Below, in pieces: positions 7,380 through 16,846 of a DNA stretch of 64,000 nucleotides; the first letter of the stretch is position 1; the number at the start of each line of letters is the position of its first letter. The stretch is from Cytophagales bacterium UBA2561 (GTDB taxonomy: Bacteria; Bacteroidota; Bacteroidia; Cytophagales; Thermoflexibacteraceae), in the NCBI GenBank assembly GCA_002340355.1, contig DDLX01000028.1, positions 682,001 to 746,000 on the forward strand, written 5' to 3'. The notes under the pieces were generated by a model, which was not told the DNA's origin, did no database searches, and saw only the letters and a program-made list of their open reading frames with translations. A program made the translations under genes and the position numbers.

Positions 7380-7964
7380 TTAGTGCAGACTTGGACGTAA
7401 AGCCAAACTTTGTAAAACATCTGCTTCTTTTTCGGTCAGAAACTTAACACGCTCATCCACTTCATTATCAGGAAAATAAATCTTTGCCATTTCGACAAAA
7501 ATAATCCCATGTCGAGCCTCAGACTCCCAAAGTTGATGATAGAATTTCTTTAGTTGTGCATCTTCCAAAGCCTCAGCAACTAATTTAAAACGCTCACAGC
7601 CACGCCATTCCAACACCGAAGCCAAAATCAGTCTATCCATAAAACGCCCTTCTCGATCAGTACGACAAAGTTTTAATAAACCATTGACATACAAATCTTT
7701 GTCCATATGTTGTTGTAATGAAATATTGCGCCGTTCCATAATGCGATAAACTTGCCGAAAATGTTGCAGCTCCTCAACTGCTGTATCAATCAACTGAGGA
7801 ATAATTTCAGTCCGATTAGGATATTTCGCCACAAAACTCATTGCCATTGAAGAAGCTTTACGTTCACAATTGGCATGATCTCGAAGAAATTCGTCGAAAT
7901 CTTCCATAACTGTAGCGACCCATTCAGGGGAAGAGGCACAGGCTAACTTATCAGAAAAATCCAT
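7380..7964 (-). CDS. miaE: tRNA-(ms2io6A37) hydroxylase, diiron enzyme
   Basis: 194 residues. MiaE hydroxylates the isopentenyl side chain of 2-methylthio-N6-isopentenyladenosine at position 37 of tRNAs reading UNN codons, using O2 and a diiron centre. Visible features: DFDEFLRDHANCERKASSMAMSFV (first ligand Glu with a downstream His region), EELQHFRQVYRIMERRNI (the E..H ligand pair), ASVLEWRGCERF, and SEARHGIIFVEMAKIYF (final E..H pair). These four-helix-bundle ligands match the family. Length is normal. In the same region as queA, which also modifies tRNA anticodon loops, but on a separate transcript. Start chosen at the ATG giving MDFSDKLACASSPEWV, the family N-terminus. Confidence 0.93.
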   Translation of the reverse strand: MDFSDKLACASSPEWVATVMEDFDEFLRDHANCERKASSMAMSFVAKYPNRTEIIPQLIDTAVEELQHFRQVYRIMERRNISLQQHMDKDLYVNGLLKLCRTDREGRFMDRLILASVLEWRGCERFKLVAEALEDAQLKKFYHQLWESEARHGIIFVEMAKIYFPDNEVDERVKFLTEKEADVLQSLALRPSLH

Positions 7965-8039
7965 AATTTAGTATTGGGTATCAAGTGATTATATTGTAAG
8001 ATTTTATTTTTTACAGAAATTTTAAAATCAATTGCAAAA

Positions 8040-8810
8040 TTATTGTAAAGCCATTGTATTCCAAATTTCCCATGCTTTTTCAGCCTGAAGTTCCAACATT
8101 TCTAATCCATTTTTCGTCTTTGCTCCCTGTGCTTTTGCCTTTTGCATCAGCATGGTTTCCAATGGATTATAAACCAAATCAAAAATATAATGTGCTGAAG
8201 TCAAACATTCATAGGGTAGTTGTGGAAATGTATCTATTTTTGGAGACATTCCAAGCGGGGTTGTATTGATAATAAGTTGATAGTTTTCAATAATTTCAGA
8301 GGTTATTTCTTCGTATGTAATCGTATTCAAAGCAGGATTTTTTTGACGAGAAACGTACTGAAATGGAATTTCTAAATCTTCTAAGGCTACTCGCACCGCT
8401 TTGGATGCTCCGCCTGTTCCCAAAATTAAAGCAGATAAATTCGTATTTGAAACAAACCCTAAAAGAGAATTTTTAAATCCATAATAATCTGAATTATAAC
8501 CTGTTAATGTACCATCCTCTTCAAATTTGATCACATTAACAGCTCCAATACGTTCGGTTGCTTCCTCTAAACGATCTAAAAGAGTCATCACATTTTGTTT
8601 ATGCGGAATGGTTACATTTAATCCTTTTAAGTTTGGGGTTTTCGCAATTAACTGTCGAAATAATTCTTGAAAATTGGCATTGTTTTCTAATTCAAATAAG
8701 TCATATTGTGAATCAGTAATTTCCTCTTTTTCAAATTTTTCTGTGAAATATTTTTTTGAAAAAGAGTGTGAAAGCGGAAAGCCAATCAAGCCATATTGGT
8801 TCATATTCAA
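8040..8810 (-). CDS. aroE: Shikimate dehydrogenase
   Basis: 256 residues. It reduces 3-dehydroshikimate to shikimate with NADPH in aromatic amino acid synthesis (cytosol). Evidence: the substrate-binding motif YGLIGFPLSHSFSKKYF near the N-terminus, the catalytic Lys in GLNVTIPHKQNVM, the Asn/Asp pocket GAVNVI and GYNSDYYGF, the Rossmann motif LGTGGASKAV, and NTTPLGMSP plus the C-terminal NGLEMLELQAEKAWEIW. The enzyme is slightly shorter than typical AroE, as is usual in Bacteroidota. The gap to miaE is 75 bp on the same strand, so aroE and miaE may share a transcript. The start codon gives MNMNQYG; the second ATG is also possible. Confidence 0.97.
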   Translation of the reverse strand: MNMNQYGLIGFPLSHSFSKKYFTEKFEKEEITDSQYDLFELENNANFQELFRQLIAKTPNLKGLNVTIPHKQNVMTLLDRLEEATERIGAVNVIKFEEDGTLTGYNSDYYGFKNSLLGFVSNTNLSALILGTGGASKAVRVALEDLEIPFQYVSRQKNPALNTITYEEITSEIIENYQLIINTTPLGMSPKIDTFPQLPYECLTSAHYIFDLVYNPLETMLMQKAKAQGAKTKNGLEMLELQAEKAWEIWNTMALQ

Positions 8811-9068
8811 AATTTAGAAGGTGATAAAATCGGTATTAGAATTGTTTGACGAAATATACTACAAAAGCTATATCTTTTATGGAGTATACACCACTCAATA
8901 TAAAAGTTATTTTTTGAAAATTTTCTCAAACAAAATGAAACTATATCCCGTTCCAAACCGAATACCAAATAAGGCTTTTGCTCAGTAATATAATTTACTG
9001 AAAACCAATTTACAAAAATTTTATTAAATACTAAACAAACTTTTTTTATCCTATTTTTTTCTAACAGT

Positions 9069-10703
9069 ATGACAACAGGATATAAACCCGTACAGCGTCT
9101 AACACGCACTTATGTTATTGCTTTAAGTAGTTTATTTATCTTAACCATTATTGGACAAATATTAATAGGAAAGTTGCTAAATATCCAATCAAGAGACACA
9201 ACTATTATTAATATTGCAGGTCGACAACGGATGCTGAGTCAAAATATCGTCAAAAATGCGCTCCTTTTAAGCGACCATACCGACCACATACAGTTCCGAG
9301 GACAGCAGGATAAACTCGCTGAATTAGTGCAACTTTGGCAAACTTCACATCATTCCTTACTTCACGGAAATCCTACTGTAAACATCCCATCAGATTATAA
9401 CAGTCATAAAGTAGGTGCTTTATTTGCCAAACTTGCCCCTCATTATGAACGCATTGCCCAATCCTGTTTATTTCTCCAAGAAATGACATGGGAAAGAAAA
9501 GATCAAGTGCAAGAGCTAATAGGAATTATTTTGGCACATGAACCAAACTTTCTGAGTTTGATGAATCAAATCACTTTTCAGTATGAAACCGAGTCACAGG
9601 CACGAATTCGTCAGATTCAACTTATTGAAATTATAATTGAGGTCATTATTTTTCTAGTCATCCTATCTCAAGTCATTTTCATATTTCGTCCAATGCACTC
9701 GAAAGTCAAAGAACACATCGGAATTATCAAAAGACAAAGACATGAACTATCCGAACATGTCCAAGAACTACGAGCAGCTGAAGAAGAGTTACATCAACAA
9801 GCCGAAGAAATGCTTGCTCAACATGAGCAAATCGTAGCTAAAAACCAAAATCTAAACCTAGTGCTTCGAAGAATGAAAAGTAATGAGGAAGTAACCAAAA
9901 AAGTACTGCAAAAACTTAAATCTACTACTGAAAAGTACAATGAGAAAAACTTCCAAATGACCCAAAGTATTCGCCAAGCATTGATTATGCAACAAGCTAT
10001 GTTACCTACTCCAGAAAGGATACAAAGTATTTTTCCTGAATTTTTCATTATTTATCGTCCCAAAGCCATTGTTTCAGGAGATTTTTATTGGGTACACCGA
10101 AACCGAAAGCAAGTTTATTGTGCAGTAGTGGACTGTACAGGACATGGTGTACCGGGAGGATTTATGTCAATGTTAGGCAATGCCTATCTTAGTGATATTG
10201 TAATGGGAAGAGGACTAGAATCTCCAGCCATTATCTTGGAAGCCATTAGTGTTAAAATTCGTCATACACTCAAACAAGATACTTCCCAAAGTATAAGTGG
10301 AATGGATATTGGCATTTTTCGATATGATAAAGCAGAAAGTCTTTTGACATTTGCTGGTTCAAAATTATCTATTTATATTATTCAAGATCAAGAATTTATG
10401 ATATTGAAAGGAGACCGAAAGTTAGTAGGTGGGAAGACTCCTAAACACAATCGGCTCTTTCAAAACCAAGAAGTCGAACTCACTCCAGATGCTCGTGCTT
10501 TTATGACAAGTGACGGACTAATTGACCAAAATAATGAAGATCGTAGAAGTTTCGGCAAACGTGCTTTTATGCGTTTACTTAAACAACATGGCAACCAATC
10601 CATGCTCGAAATAAAGGCTATTTTTGAAAATGCTTTAGACACTCATCAAGGAAATGCCGACCAGCGAGATGATATTACAGTAATGGGAATGGTTTTTGAG
10701 TAA
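9069..10703 (+). CDS. SpoIIE-type protein phosphatase with PilJ-like sensor
   Basis: 544 residues. TM1 is about 18-37. The extracellular helix carries INIAGRQRMLSQNIVKNALL, the signature of the type IV pili methyl-accepting N-terminal (PilJ-type, PF13675) domain. TM2 is about 184-206. A coiled coil (about 215-300) includes the HQQAEEMLAQHEQI pattern common in Cytophagales sensors. The PP2C/SpoIIE phosphatase domain (about 325-544) shows VSGDFYW, VDCTGHGVPGGFMSMLG, SGMDIGIF, TSDGLIDQ and QRDDITVMGM, covering the metal-binding Asp residues. It should dephosphorylate a Ser/Thr protein, classically a STAS anti-sigma antagonist. First of three such phosphatases in a row, 84 bp before the next. No STAS or HATPase partner gene is adjacent. 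Confidence 0.9.
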   Translation: MTTGYKPVQRLTRTYVIALSSLFILTIIGQILIGKLLNIQSRDTTIINIAGRQRMLSQNIVKNALLLSDHTDHIQFRGQQDKLAELVQLWQTSHHSLLHGNPTVNIPSDYNSHKVGALFAKLAPHYERIAQSCLFLQEMTWERKDQVQELIGIILAHEPNFLSLMNQITFQYETESQARIRQIQLIEIIIEVIIFLVILSQVIFIFRPMHSKVKEHIGIIKRQRHELSEHVQELRAAEEELHQQAEEMLAQHEQIVAKNQNLNLVLRRMKSNEEVTKKVLQKLKSTTEKYNEKNFQMTQSIRQALIMQQAMLPTPERIQSIFPEFFIIYRPKAIVSGDFYWVHRNRKQVYCAVVDCTGHGVPGGFMSMLGNAYLSDIVMGRGLESPAIILEAISVKIRHTLKQDTSQSISGMDIGIFRYDKAESLLTFAGSKLSIYIIQDQEFMILKGDRKLVGGKTPKHNRLFQNQEVELTPDARAFMTSDGLIDQNNEDRRSFGKRAFMRLLKQHGNQSMLEIKAIFENALDTHQGNADQRDDITVMGMVFE

Positions 10704-10768
10704 AAAATCACAAAAAACCTTAAAAAAACCTTACCTTGGAACTTTTATTACATTAAGTCATCATGTAG

Positions 10769-10776
10769 TATATTTG
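10769..10776 (+). promoter_or_regulatory. Candidate -7 element TATATTTG
   Basis: Matches TAnnTTTG exactly and sits 11 bp before the ATG of the second SpoIIE gene. If real, the transcript would be nearly leaderless. The nearest TTG is 30 bp upstream, too far for the usual spacing. Confidence 0.3.
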
Positions 10777-10787
10777 GCGGCAAATTA

Positions 10788-12728
10788 ATGAGTAAGTATA
10801 ACTATATTATCGGGGTAGCGGTTCTTATTTTTGTTGGGACAGCCATGTATCAATGGACTGACCTGCAAGTTGAAACTCAAAAAACACACCAAAAAGTAAT
10901 CCGTGCCACCAAGCAAAATACACTTGCTGAAGCTCATCGTTTGGCACATATCTTAGGGATGTTTCAGGAATTATATACTCAAAAAGTAGTCAAGTCCATG
11001 TTAAATCAACAAATTCCCGTCACACACAATTATTTTTTGCCTAAATATGATACCACAGGAGCTATTCCCTTGCCTGCCACTTTTACCATAGAACTCGCCG
11101 AAAAAATGAGTCTGCACAATACTAAAATTGAAATGTACAGTCCTTATCCATTTCCTTGGCGAAAACGAAAGTTAACTGACTTTCAGAAAAAAGCTTTTCA
11201 ATTTTTTGAGCAAAATCCCACTTCTAATGCTCCATTTTACATCTTTGATGATCAACGTGCTACTCTTTTGTATGCTGTCCCCGATCGTTTAGATACAGAA
11301 ACTTGTGTAAATTGTCATAATCAATATTCCCAAACACCAAAAAAGAATTGGAAGCTGGGAGATATCAGAGGAGCAATTTCTATCAAAGTTCCTTACCAAG
11401 AAATACCTGAACTTCAGTCACTTGATCAACAAAGTACAACGAAAAACTCAGTAGTTATCTTTGTTTCTTTGTCTGCAATGATTGTCGTTCTTTTGGCTTT
11501 TATGTTACGAAGTCAAGCCATTAACCAAAGTGTACAATCACTTCAAGACCTTATTAATAATATCGAAAAAGGGGAGTTAGATAAAAAAAACCGACAAGTT
11601 GAAGGACATAGTTTTAGGGCAATTGCCCAAAGTTTAACGCATTTCATTCAAAGTTATCAGGCTAAAGCCCATTTTGCTCAAGAAATTGGCGAAGGGAATT
11701 TTGATGGAGAAATTCATGCAGTAAGTAATAACGATTTATTGGCTTTATCACTATTGGAAATGCGAAATAAGCTTAAAAATTATGTTGAAAAACTGGAAAT
11801 GAATGAAGCAGAATTACGGCAATATTCTGAAGAATTACAGGCTCAACGAGATAAAATTGAGAAAAGTAATCGGTACCTAATTGCATTAGTGGACGAAATG
11901 AAACACAATGAAAAAATCATTGTAGATTCCTTTTCAAAAATCCAGAAGAAACAAGAAGTGATAGAAACGAAAAACAAACAAATTACGAAAAGTATTGAAC
12001 AAGCCCGCCGTATCCAACAAGCTATTTTGCCCACTGCTCAAGAATTAAAAACAATTTCTAAAGATTATTTTATTCTCTTTTTACCAAAAGATATTGTTTC
12101 AGGAGACTTTTTTTGGATTTTTCAGAAACAAAACACCATATTCTTTGCCGTAGCAGATTGTACAGGGCATGGTGTTCCTGGGGGGTTTATGTCAATGTTA
12201 GGAGCAGCTTATTTGGATGAAATTGTATTAGGAAAAAATGTGGATGCTCCTGATAAAATTCTAGAATGTCTAGACAATGAAATTCGGCAGTCCCTCAAAC
12301 AAGAGGAAAATGATAGCCTCATTGGAATGGACATCAGCTTGTGTGTATTCAATAAGAGTGATCGAACCTTAACTTTTTCGGCATCAAAACTACCCATTTA
12401 CATCCATCAAAATAAGCAATTAAACATCTACAAAGGCAGTCATCGGATGATTGGGGGGCGACTACGTAAAAAGAGGCATATTTTTGAAAAACATACTATT
12501 ACGCTCGAAAAAAACGCATTAGTTTATATGTTTACTGATGGCTTTATTGACCAAAATAATATCCATCGAGAACGGTTTGGCAAACAGGCATTTCAGAAAT
12601 TGCTTCAACAAAATTCTTCCCTTCCCTTGTTTCAAATCAAGAAAAATTTAAAAAGTACCCTTCAATTTTATCAAGGGGATGCTTCACAACGGGATGATAT
12701 CACTGTAACAGGAATGATTTTTGACTGA
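10788..12728 (+). CDS. SpoIIE-type phosphatase with heme-type (CxxCH) sensor domain
   Basis: 646 residues. TM1 is about 7-22. A periplasmic domain of about 200 residues contains TETCVNCHNQY (CxxCH at 173-177) followed by WKLGDIRGAISIKVP, typical of the DUF3365/Tll0287-like sensor family, in which the motif can bind c-type heme. TM2 is about 221-239. HAMP-like and coiled-coil segments (about 240-390) lead to a PP2C/SpoIIE domain with VSGDFFW, ADCTGHGVPGGFMSMLG, IGMDISLC, FTDGFIDQ and QRDDITVTGM. A redox, NO or other ligand signal in the periplasm may control phosphatase output; that is inference. Closely related to the next gene, 51 bp downstream, so the pair arose by tandem duplication. Confidence 0.88.
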   Translation: MSKYNYIIGVAVLIFVGTAMYQWTDLQVETQKTHQKVIRATKQNTLAEAHRLAHILGMFQELYTQKVVKSMLNQQIPVTHNYFLPKYDTTGAIPLPATFTIELAEKMSLHNTKIEMYSPYPFPWRKRKLTDFQKKAFQFFEQNPTSNAPFYIFDDQRATLLYAVPDRLDTETCVNCHNQYSQTPKKNWKLGDIRGAISIKVPYQEIPELQSLDQQSTTKNSVVIFVSLSAMIVVLLAFMLRSQAINQSVQSLQDLINNIEKGELDKKNRQVEGHSFRAIAQSLTHFIQSYQAKAHFAQEIGEGNFDGEIHAVSNNDLLALSLLEMRNKLKNYVEKLEMNEAELRQYSEELQAQRDKIEKSNRYLIALVDEMKHNEKIIVDSFSKIQKKQEVIETKNKQITKSIEQARRIQQAILPTAQELKTISKDYFILFLPKDIVSGDFFWIFQKQNTIFFAVADCTGHGVPGGFMSMLGAAYLDEIVLGKNVDAPDKILECLDNEIRQSLKQEENDSLIGMDISLCVFNKSDRTLTFSASKLPIYIHQNKQLNIYKGSHRMIGGRLRKKRHIFEKHTITLEKNALVYMFTDGFIDQNNIHRERFGKQAFQKLLQQNSSLPLFQIKKNLKSTLQFYQGDASQRDDITVTGMIFD

Positions 12729-12779
12729 CAAACCAAAAATGCGTATTTTGCGAAAAAGTTGCCGTAGCTTATTACGAGA

Positions 12780-14726
12780 ATGCACAAGTATAATCATATC
12801 ATTGTTTTAGCCATTTTGGTTTTTATTTCGACTACAATTTATCAGTGGTTGAACTTACGCAAGGAGGCAGTGAAAGCTTCTGATAAAATACTAGATGTTA
12901 CCAAACAAAATACCCTAGCCGAAGCCAAACACATCGGAAATGCCCTTAAAGTTATTCGAGGATTATACACTAAGCCACTTCTCCGACATGATTCCAGTCA
13001 AACAAAAAAATTTGATTCCTTAGATGTCTTAGATATTCATGCTTATTTTTTACCCCAATTCGATTCTGTAGGGCAAGAAATGGACATTTCCCAAACACTT
13101 GGTACAGACATCGCTCGTCAAATGAGTTCTGATAGTACCATAGTGGAATTATTTAGCTCCTATCCTTTTCCTTGGCGAAAACGTTCCCTCTCTGTAGCCC
13201 AAAGTAAAGCCTTAGTTCATTTCGAAGAATACGCCCAAAAAGATACTTTTTTTCATGTTTTTGACGACCAAAAAGCCATACTTTATTACGTCATCCCTGA
13301 TAAAATGCAAAACCAAACTTGTGTTAACTGTCATAACTCTTATCCTCAGACTCAAAAAAAGAATTGGAAAATAGGCGAAATAGCTGGAGCCATTTCAGTT
13401 ACGATACCTTACCAAGAAATTCAGGAAATCGAACGCCTCAAATTGACCGATAAAGTGAGTAATCAGGGAGTCATTCTAATTTCTTTAGGGGCTATTATAG
13501 TTGCTCTAACCGCATTTTTCTTACGAACGCGTATAACTGATAAAAGTGTTAAGGAATTGCAAACCGCTATTCGAAGTATTGAAACAGGAAAACTAGAAAA
13601 AATTAAGGTACATGGACGAAATCTCACACTTATTGCTCATTCGCTCCAATTATTTATTCGACATTATCAGATTAAAACTGAATTTGCCAAACAAGTTGGT
13701 AATGGTAATTTTAATGCTCAAATGCCCTTGATGAATAATACTGATGTATTAGCCTTGTCTTTGGTTGAGATGCAAGAAAAATTGAAACGCTATGTTAGTG
13801 AACTCCACTACCAAGCCGAAGAATTACAAACTCAAGGCGATAAGATTCATAAACAGAATAAATATTTATTGGAGTTGACGGATAAGATGATCGAAAATGA
13901 AAAAATATTAACAAAATCATTTTTGACCATCAAGGACAAACAAAAAATTATCGAAGAAAAAAATAAACTCATTACTGAAAGTATCAAACAAGCTTTTACC
14001 ATTCAACAAGCCATTTTACCGACTCAAGAAGAACTTGGAGAAGTATTCAAAGATTTTTTTACAATTTATTGCCCTAAAGACATCGTTTCAGGAGATTTTT
14101 TCTGGTTATTTCGAGATAAAAAACGGGTCTATTTTGCTGTCGTAGATTGCACAGGACATGGTGTTCCTGGGGGATTTATGGCAATGTTAGGAATTGCTTA
14201 TCTTAATGAAATTGTATTAGGAACAGATATCACTTCACCTGATAGAGTACTGGAGGAATTGGATACTGAGGTACGGCAATCCCTACGACAAGAGCAAAAT
14301 ACAAACCTAAGCGGAATGGATATTGCGCTATGCGTTTATGAAAAAAGTAGCCAAAAATTGACTTTTGCAGGCGCAAATTTACCGATTTATATCCTTGATA
14401 ATCAAGAAATTAAAATTATTAAAGGTACTCATAAATTAATTGGTGGAAGAGAACGTAAGAAAAAACGCCGTTTCCAAAATCATGAAATCCCACTAGCCAA
14501 CAATACGCTAATTTATTTAGCAACAGATGGCTTTATTGATCAAAATAATAATCAAGGAAACCGACTAGGAACACCAGCATTTACTGAATTACTCAAAAAA
14601 GTAGCCCCCAAAGATGGACAATCTTTATCAGAAGTTCGGACAATACTCCAAGAAGAAGTTCATAATTATCGGGGAGATATGGAACAACGAGACGATATTA
14701 CGATTGCAGGGATTATTTTTCATTAA
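12780..14726 (+). CDS. SpoIIE-type phosphatase with heme-type (CxxCH) sensor domain, paralogue
   Basis: 648 residues, the same architecture as its neighbour: TM1 about 7-22, a periplasmic DUF3365-like domain with QTCVNCHNSY (CxxCH at 181-185) and WKIGEIAGAISVTIP, TM2, HAMP-like and coiled-coil linker, and a SpoIIE/PP2C domain with VSGDFFW, VDCTGHGVPGGFMAMLG, SGMDIALC, ATDGFIDQ and QRDDITIAGI. The shared motif PYPFPWRKR/SYPFPWRKR before the Cys motif underlines the duplication. Divergence is greatest in the distal part of the sensor, so the two may answer different signals. It starts 51 bp after the previous stop and is likely co-transcribed. No terminator hairpin was seen between it and convergent kptA. 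Confidence 0.88.
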   Translation: MHKYNHIIVLAILVFISTTIYQWLNLRKEAVKASDKILDVTKQNTLAEAKHIGNALKVIRGLYTKPLLRHDSSQTKKFDSLDVLDIHAYFLPQFDSVGQEMDISQTLGTDIARQMSSDSTIVELFSSYPFPWRKRSLSVAQSKALVHFEEYAQKDTFFHVFDDQKAILYYVIPDKMQNQTCVNCHNSYPQTQKKNWKIGEIAGAISVTIPYQEIQEIERLKLTDKVSNQGVILISLGAIIVALTAFFLRTRITDKSVKELQTAIRSIETGKLEKIKVHGRNLTLIAHSLQLFIRHYQIKTEFAKQVGNGNFNAQMPLMNNTDVLALSLVEMQEKLKRYVSELHYQAEELQTQGDKIHKQNKYLLELTDKMIENEKILTKSFLTIKDKQKIIEEKNKLITESIKQAFTIQQAILPTQEELGEVFKDFFTIYCPKDIVSGDFFWLFRDKKRVYFAVVDCTGHGVPGGFMAMLGIAYLNEIVLGTDITSPDRVLEELDTEVRQSLRQEQNTNLSGMDIALCVYEKSSQKLTFAGANLPIYILDNQEIKIIKGTHKLIGGRERKKKRRFQNHEIPLANNTLIYLATDGFIDQNNNQGNRLGTPAFTELLKKVAPKDGQSLSEVRTILQEEVHNYRGDMEQRDDITIAGIIFH

Positions 14727-14803
14727 TACATATTTTTATCTGATTTGATCAACATATCTCATCTAAAAATTACCAAAAATTCATATGCAAATAAAAAACA
14801 AAA

Positions 14804-15367
14804 CTAACCAATATTTAACACTTTCAAATAATTTGTAGGAACAAAATTTGTGAGCCAAACCCCATTCTCAGAGCAAAAGAAACGCATGCCATCATGATAC
14901 ATTTTGCTTGATTGGATTTCCAAAATCACCACTTTGCCATGACGTTTCCCCACATTTTGGGCAGTTTCTATATCAACCGATAAATGAACATGATGTCGAT
15001 TTCGCTTCTCAAGTCCTTCTTTCAAAATAGAATTAAGGTATTTTTGGGCTGTTCCATGAAACAGAATTTCAGGTGGTTCGATAGATTCGTAACCCAATTT
15101 TATGGGAATAGAGTGTCCCTGACTGGCTCGAATTCTCGTTTTATCCTCATTAAATGCAAAACGTTGTTTATTATTTTCAGAAACTACTTCTTCCAAATCA
15201 TCCCATGTAATTTTGGTTTGATGTTTTTGCAATTTTTGAAGTAATTCTTTCACATTTGCCCAGCCATATTCATCTAATTTCAAGCCAATACTTTGGGGCT
15301 GATGTCGTAAAATATAACTAAGTTTTTTGCTCAGATGTCGCAGTTGTTGGGAAGTTAATGATTTCAT
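14804..15367 (-). CDS. kptA: RNA 2'-phosphotransferase (Tpt1/KptA family)
   Basis: 187 residues, normal length. The family moves a 2'-phosphate from RNA to NAD+, giving ADP-ribose 1'',2''-cyclic phosphate; in eukaryotes this finishes tRNA splicing, while the bacterial role is not settled. Sequence hallmarks: LSKKLSYILRHQPQSIGL, the helix DEYGWANVKELL, RIRASQGHSI, the LFHGTAQKYL block, the NRHHVHLS block and VVILEIQ. These carry the conserved Arg-His-Arg-Arg set of the family. Bacterial KptA can also act as an ADP-ribosyltransferase-like enzyme on RNA ends (family knowledge). It stands alone between convergent SpoIIE and divergent alr. Confidence 0.93.
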   Translation of the reverse strand: MKSLTSQQLRHLSKKLSYILRHQPQSIGLKLDEYGWANVKELLQKLQKHQTKITWDDLEEVVSENNKQRFAFNEDKTRIRASQGHSIPIKLGYESIEPPEILFHGTAQKYLNSILKEGLEKRNRHHVHLSVDIETAQNVGKRHGKVVILEIQSSKMYHDGMRFFCSENGVWLTNFVPTNYLKVLNIG

Positions 15368-15519
15368 TTTGAAGACAATTTTAAAGTTAGTAATTAAAAC
15401 ATTTATACTTATATAATATATTGAAAATTAGAGTTTTACAATAAAATTACTAAAAAGCCAAGCAAAATTCGGTAATTTTATATTTTCAAATCATTTTAAA
15501 TCGTTTAATCTACTTTTTT

Positions 15520-16656
15520 GTGTCTAATTTTATTTCCTCTCCGCCTTTGACGACCCGCGAAACTCGTCTTGAGATTTCACTTTCGGCTCTTCAACATAAC
15601 TTAGAATATTACCAAAATCAGCTTCCCGCTACTACGAAAGTAATGGCAATGGTCAAAGCAAATGCCTATGGCTTAGGAGATTTTGAAATCACGACTTTTT
15701 TAGAAAAAAATGGGGTCGATTATTTCGGTGTAGCCTATTTAGAAGAAGGTATCTTGCTCCGAAATTATGGTATTTCTGTTCCAATTTTAGTAATGAATCC
15801 ATCAATTCGTGACTTCGAAAAAGCCACTCAGTTTGATTTAGAATTGAATATTGCCAGTTTTGAAATGCTTGATGAATTCGAACGTATTTTAAAGCAAAAA
15901 AATCATGATTTTCCACCTATTTCGATCCATTTGAAAGTAGATACAGGAATGCATCGTCTAGGTTTTTTACCTAATGAAATCGAAAAATTAATTTATAAAT
16001 TGCAGAAAATCAGTTTTATAAATATCAAAGGAGTTTGTTCTCATTTAGCAATGCCTACAAATGAAAGATTTACAATTGAGCAAATTACTTTATTTTATGA
16101 AATAGCAGAACGTTTCGAGAAAATTTTTCAAAAAACAATGATTAAACACATTATTAACTCGGCTGGGCTTCCAAAATTTGTAAATTCTGTCGGAGATATG
16201 GTACGGCTTGGCATTGGGCTTTATGGTATCGGAAATTTTTTAGAAGCTACCCAAAATCTTAAAACAATTGCTTGTCTCAAAACCAAAATTTCACAAATTA
16301 AGATAGTACAAAAAGGAGATACAGTAGGTTACGGACGTAAAGGAAAAATTACAAAATCATATCAAAAAATTGCTATTTTATCAATAGGCTATGCAGATGG
16401 TTTTGATCGCCGTTTTGGGAATGGTACAGGAAAAGTACAAGTTTATGGTAAATTTGCTCCTGTCATTGGAAATATTTGTATGGATATGACCATGATTGAT
16501 ATTACAGGTCTAGAAGTAAAAGTTGGGGATGAAGTAATTATTTTTGGTAAAAATTTAACTATTTCGGAACTTGCTCAACAAATTGGTACAATTCCCTATG
16601 AAATTCTGACTAATGTACACCCTCGAATTCCTCGTATAGCATCATTAAACCTTTAA
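15520..16656 (+). CDS. alr: Alanine racemase, GTG start
   Basis: 378 residues. The PLP enzyme interconverts L- and D-alanine for peptidoglycan. Evidence: TRLEISLSALQHNLEYYQ, the PLP-lysine block VMAMVKANAYGLG, HLKVDTGMHRLGF, the GVCSHLA block, IINSAGLP, VRLGIGLYG, GDTVGYGRKGK (catalytic Tyr region), SIGYADGFDRRFGNG and GNICMDMTMIDIT. The first in-frame start is the GTG at 15520. The next ATG (15643) would remove the first conserved strand, so GTG is chosen. Monofunctional here: many Bacteroidota fuse Alr to MurF, but no MurF domain is present. Alanine dehydrogenase is at 43.7 kb, unlinked. Confidence 0.93.
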   Translation: MSNFISSPPLTTRETRLEISLSALQHNLEYYQNQLPATTKVMAMVKANAYGLGDFEITTFLEKNGVDYFGVAYLEEGILLRNYGISVPILVMNPSIRDFEKATQFDLELNIASFEMLDEFERILKQKNHDFPPISIHLKVDTGMHRLGFLPNEIEKLIYKLQKISFINIKGVCSHLAMPTNERFTIEQITLFYEIAERFEKIFQKTMIKHIINSAGLPKFVNSVGDMVRLGIGLYGIGNFLEATQNLKTIACLKTKISQIKIVQKGDTVGYGRKGKITKSYQKIAILSIGYADGFDRRFGNGTGKVQVYGKFAPVIGNICMDMTMIDITGLEVKVGDEVIIFGKNLTISELAQQIGTIPYEILTNVHPRIPRIASLNL

Positions 16657-16737
16657 TTTTTTTAGCCTTAAAAATGGATAATTCCAAGATTTTGATTTAA
16701 AAAACTTTGCATAAAAAATCAATTTCTTAAAAACCGA

Positions 16738-16764
16738 TTGGTTTTAGAAAAGTTTATACATTTG
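16738..16764 (+). promoter_or_regulatory. Candidate Bacteroidota promoter (TTG-N16-TACATTTG)
   Basis: TTG at 16738-16740 and TACATTTG at 16757-16764 fit the -33/-7 consensus with a 16-bp spacer. The ATG of the aldo-keto reductase gene follows 82 bp later. Confidence 0.5.
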
Positions 16765-16846
16765 TAGGTTTAATTTTTAATTCAAAAAAGTGACAAACTA
16801 CCTCCAAGGTCGTATTTTCACTCAATTATAAAATCTAAAAAAATAG

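Noticed and set aside
8807..9109. 100-residue minus-strand frame between aroE and the first SpoIIE gene
   Set aside because: Overlaps the start of the SpoIIE gene and the aroE start; sequence has no family features and looks like chance translation of promoter DNA.
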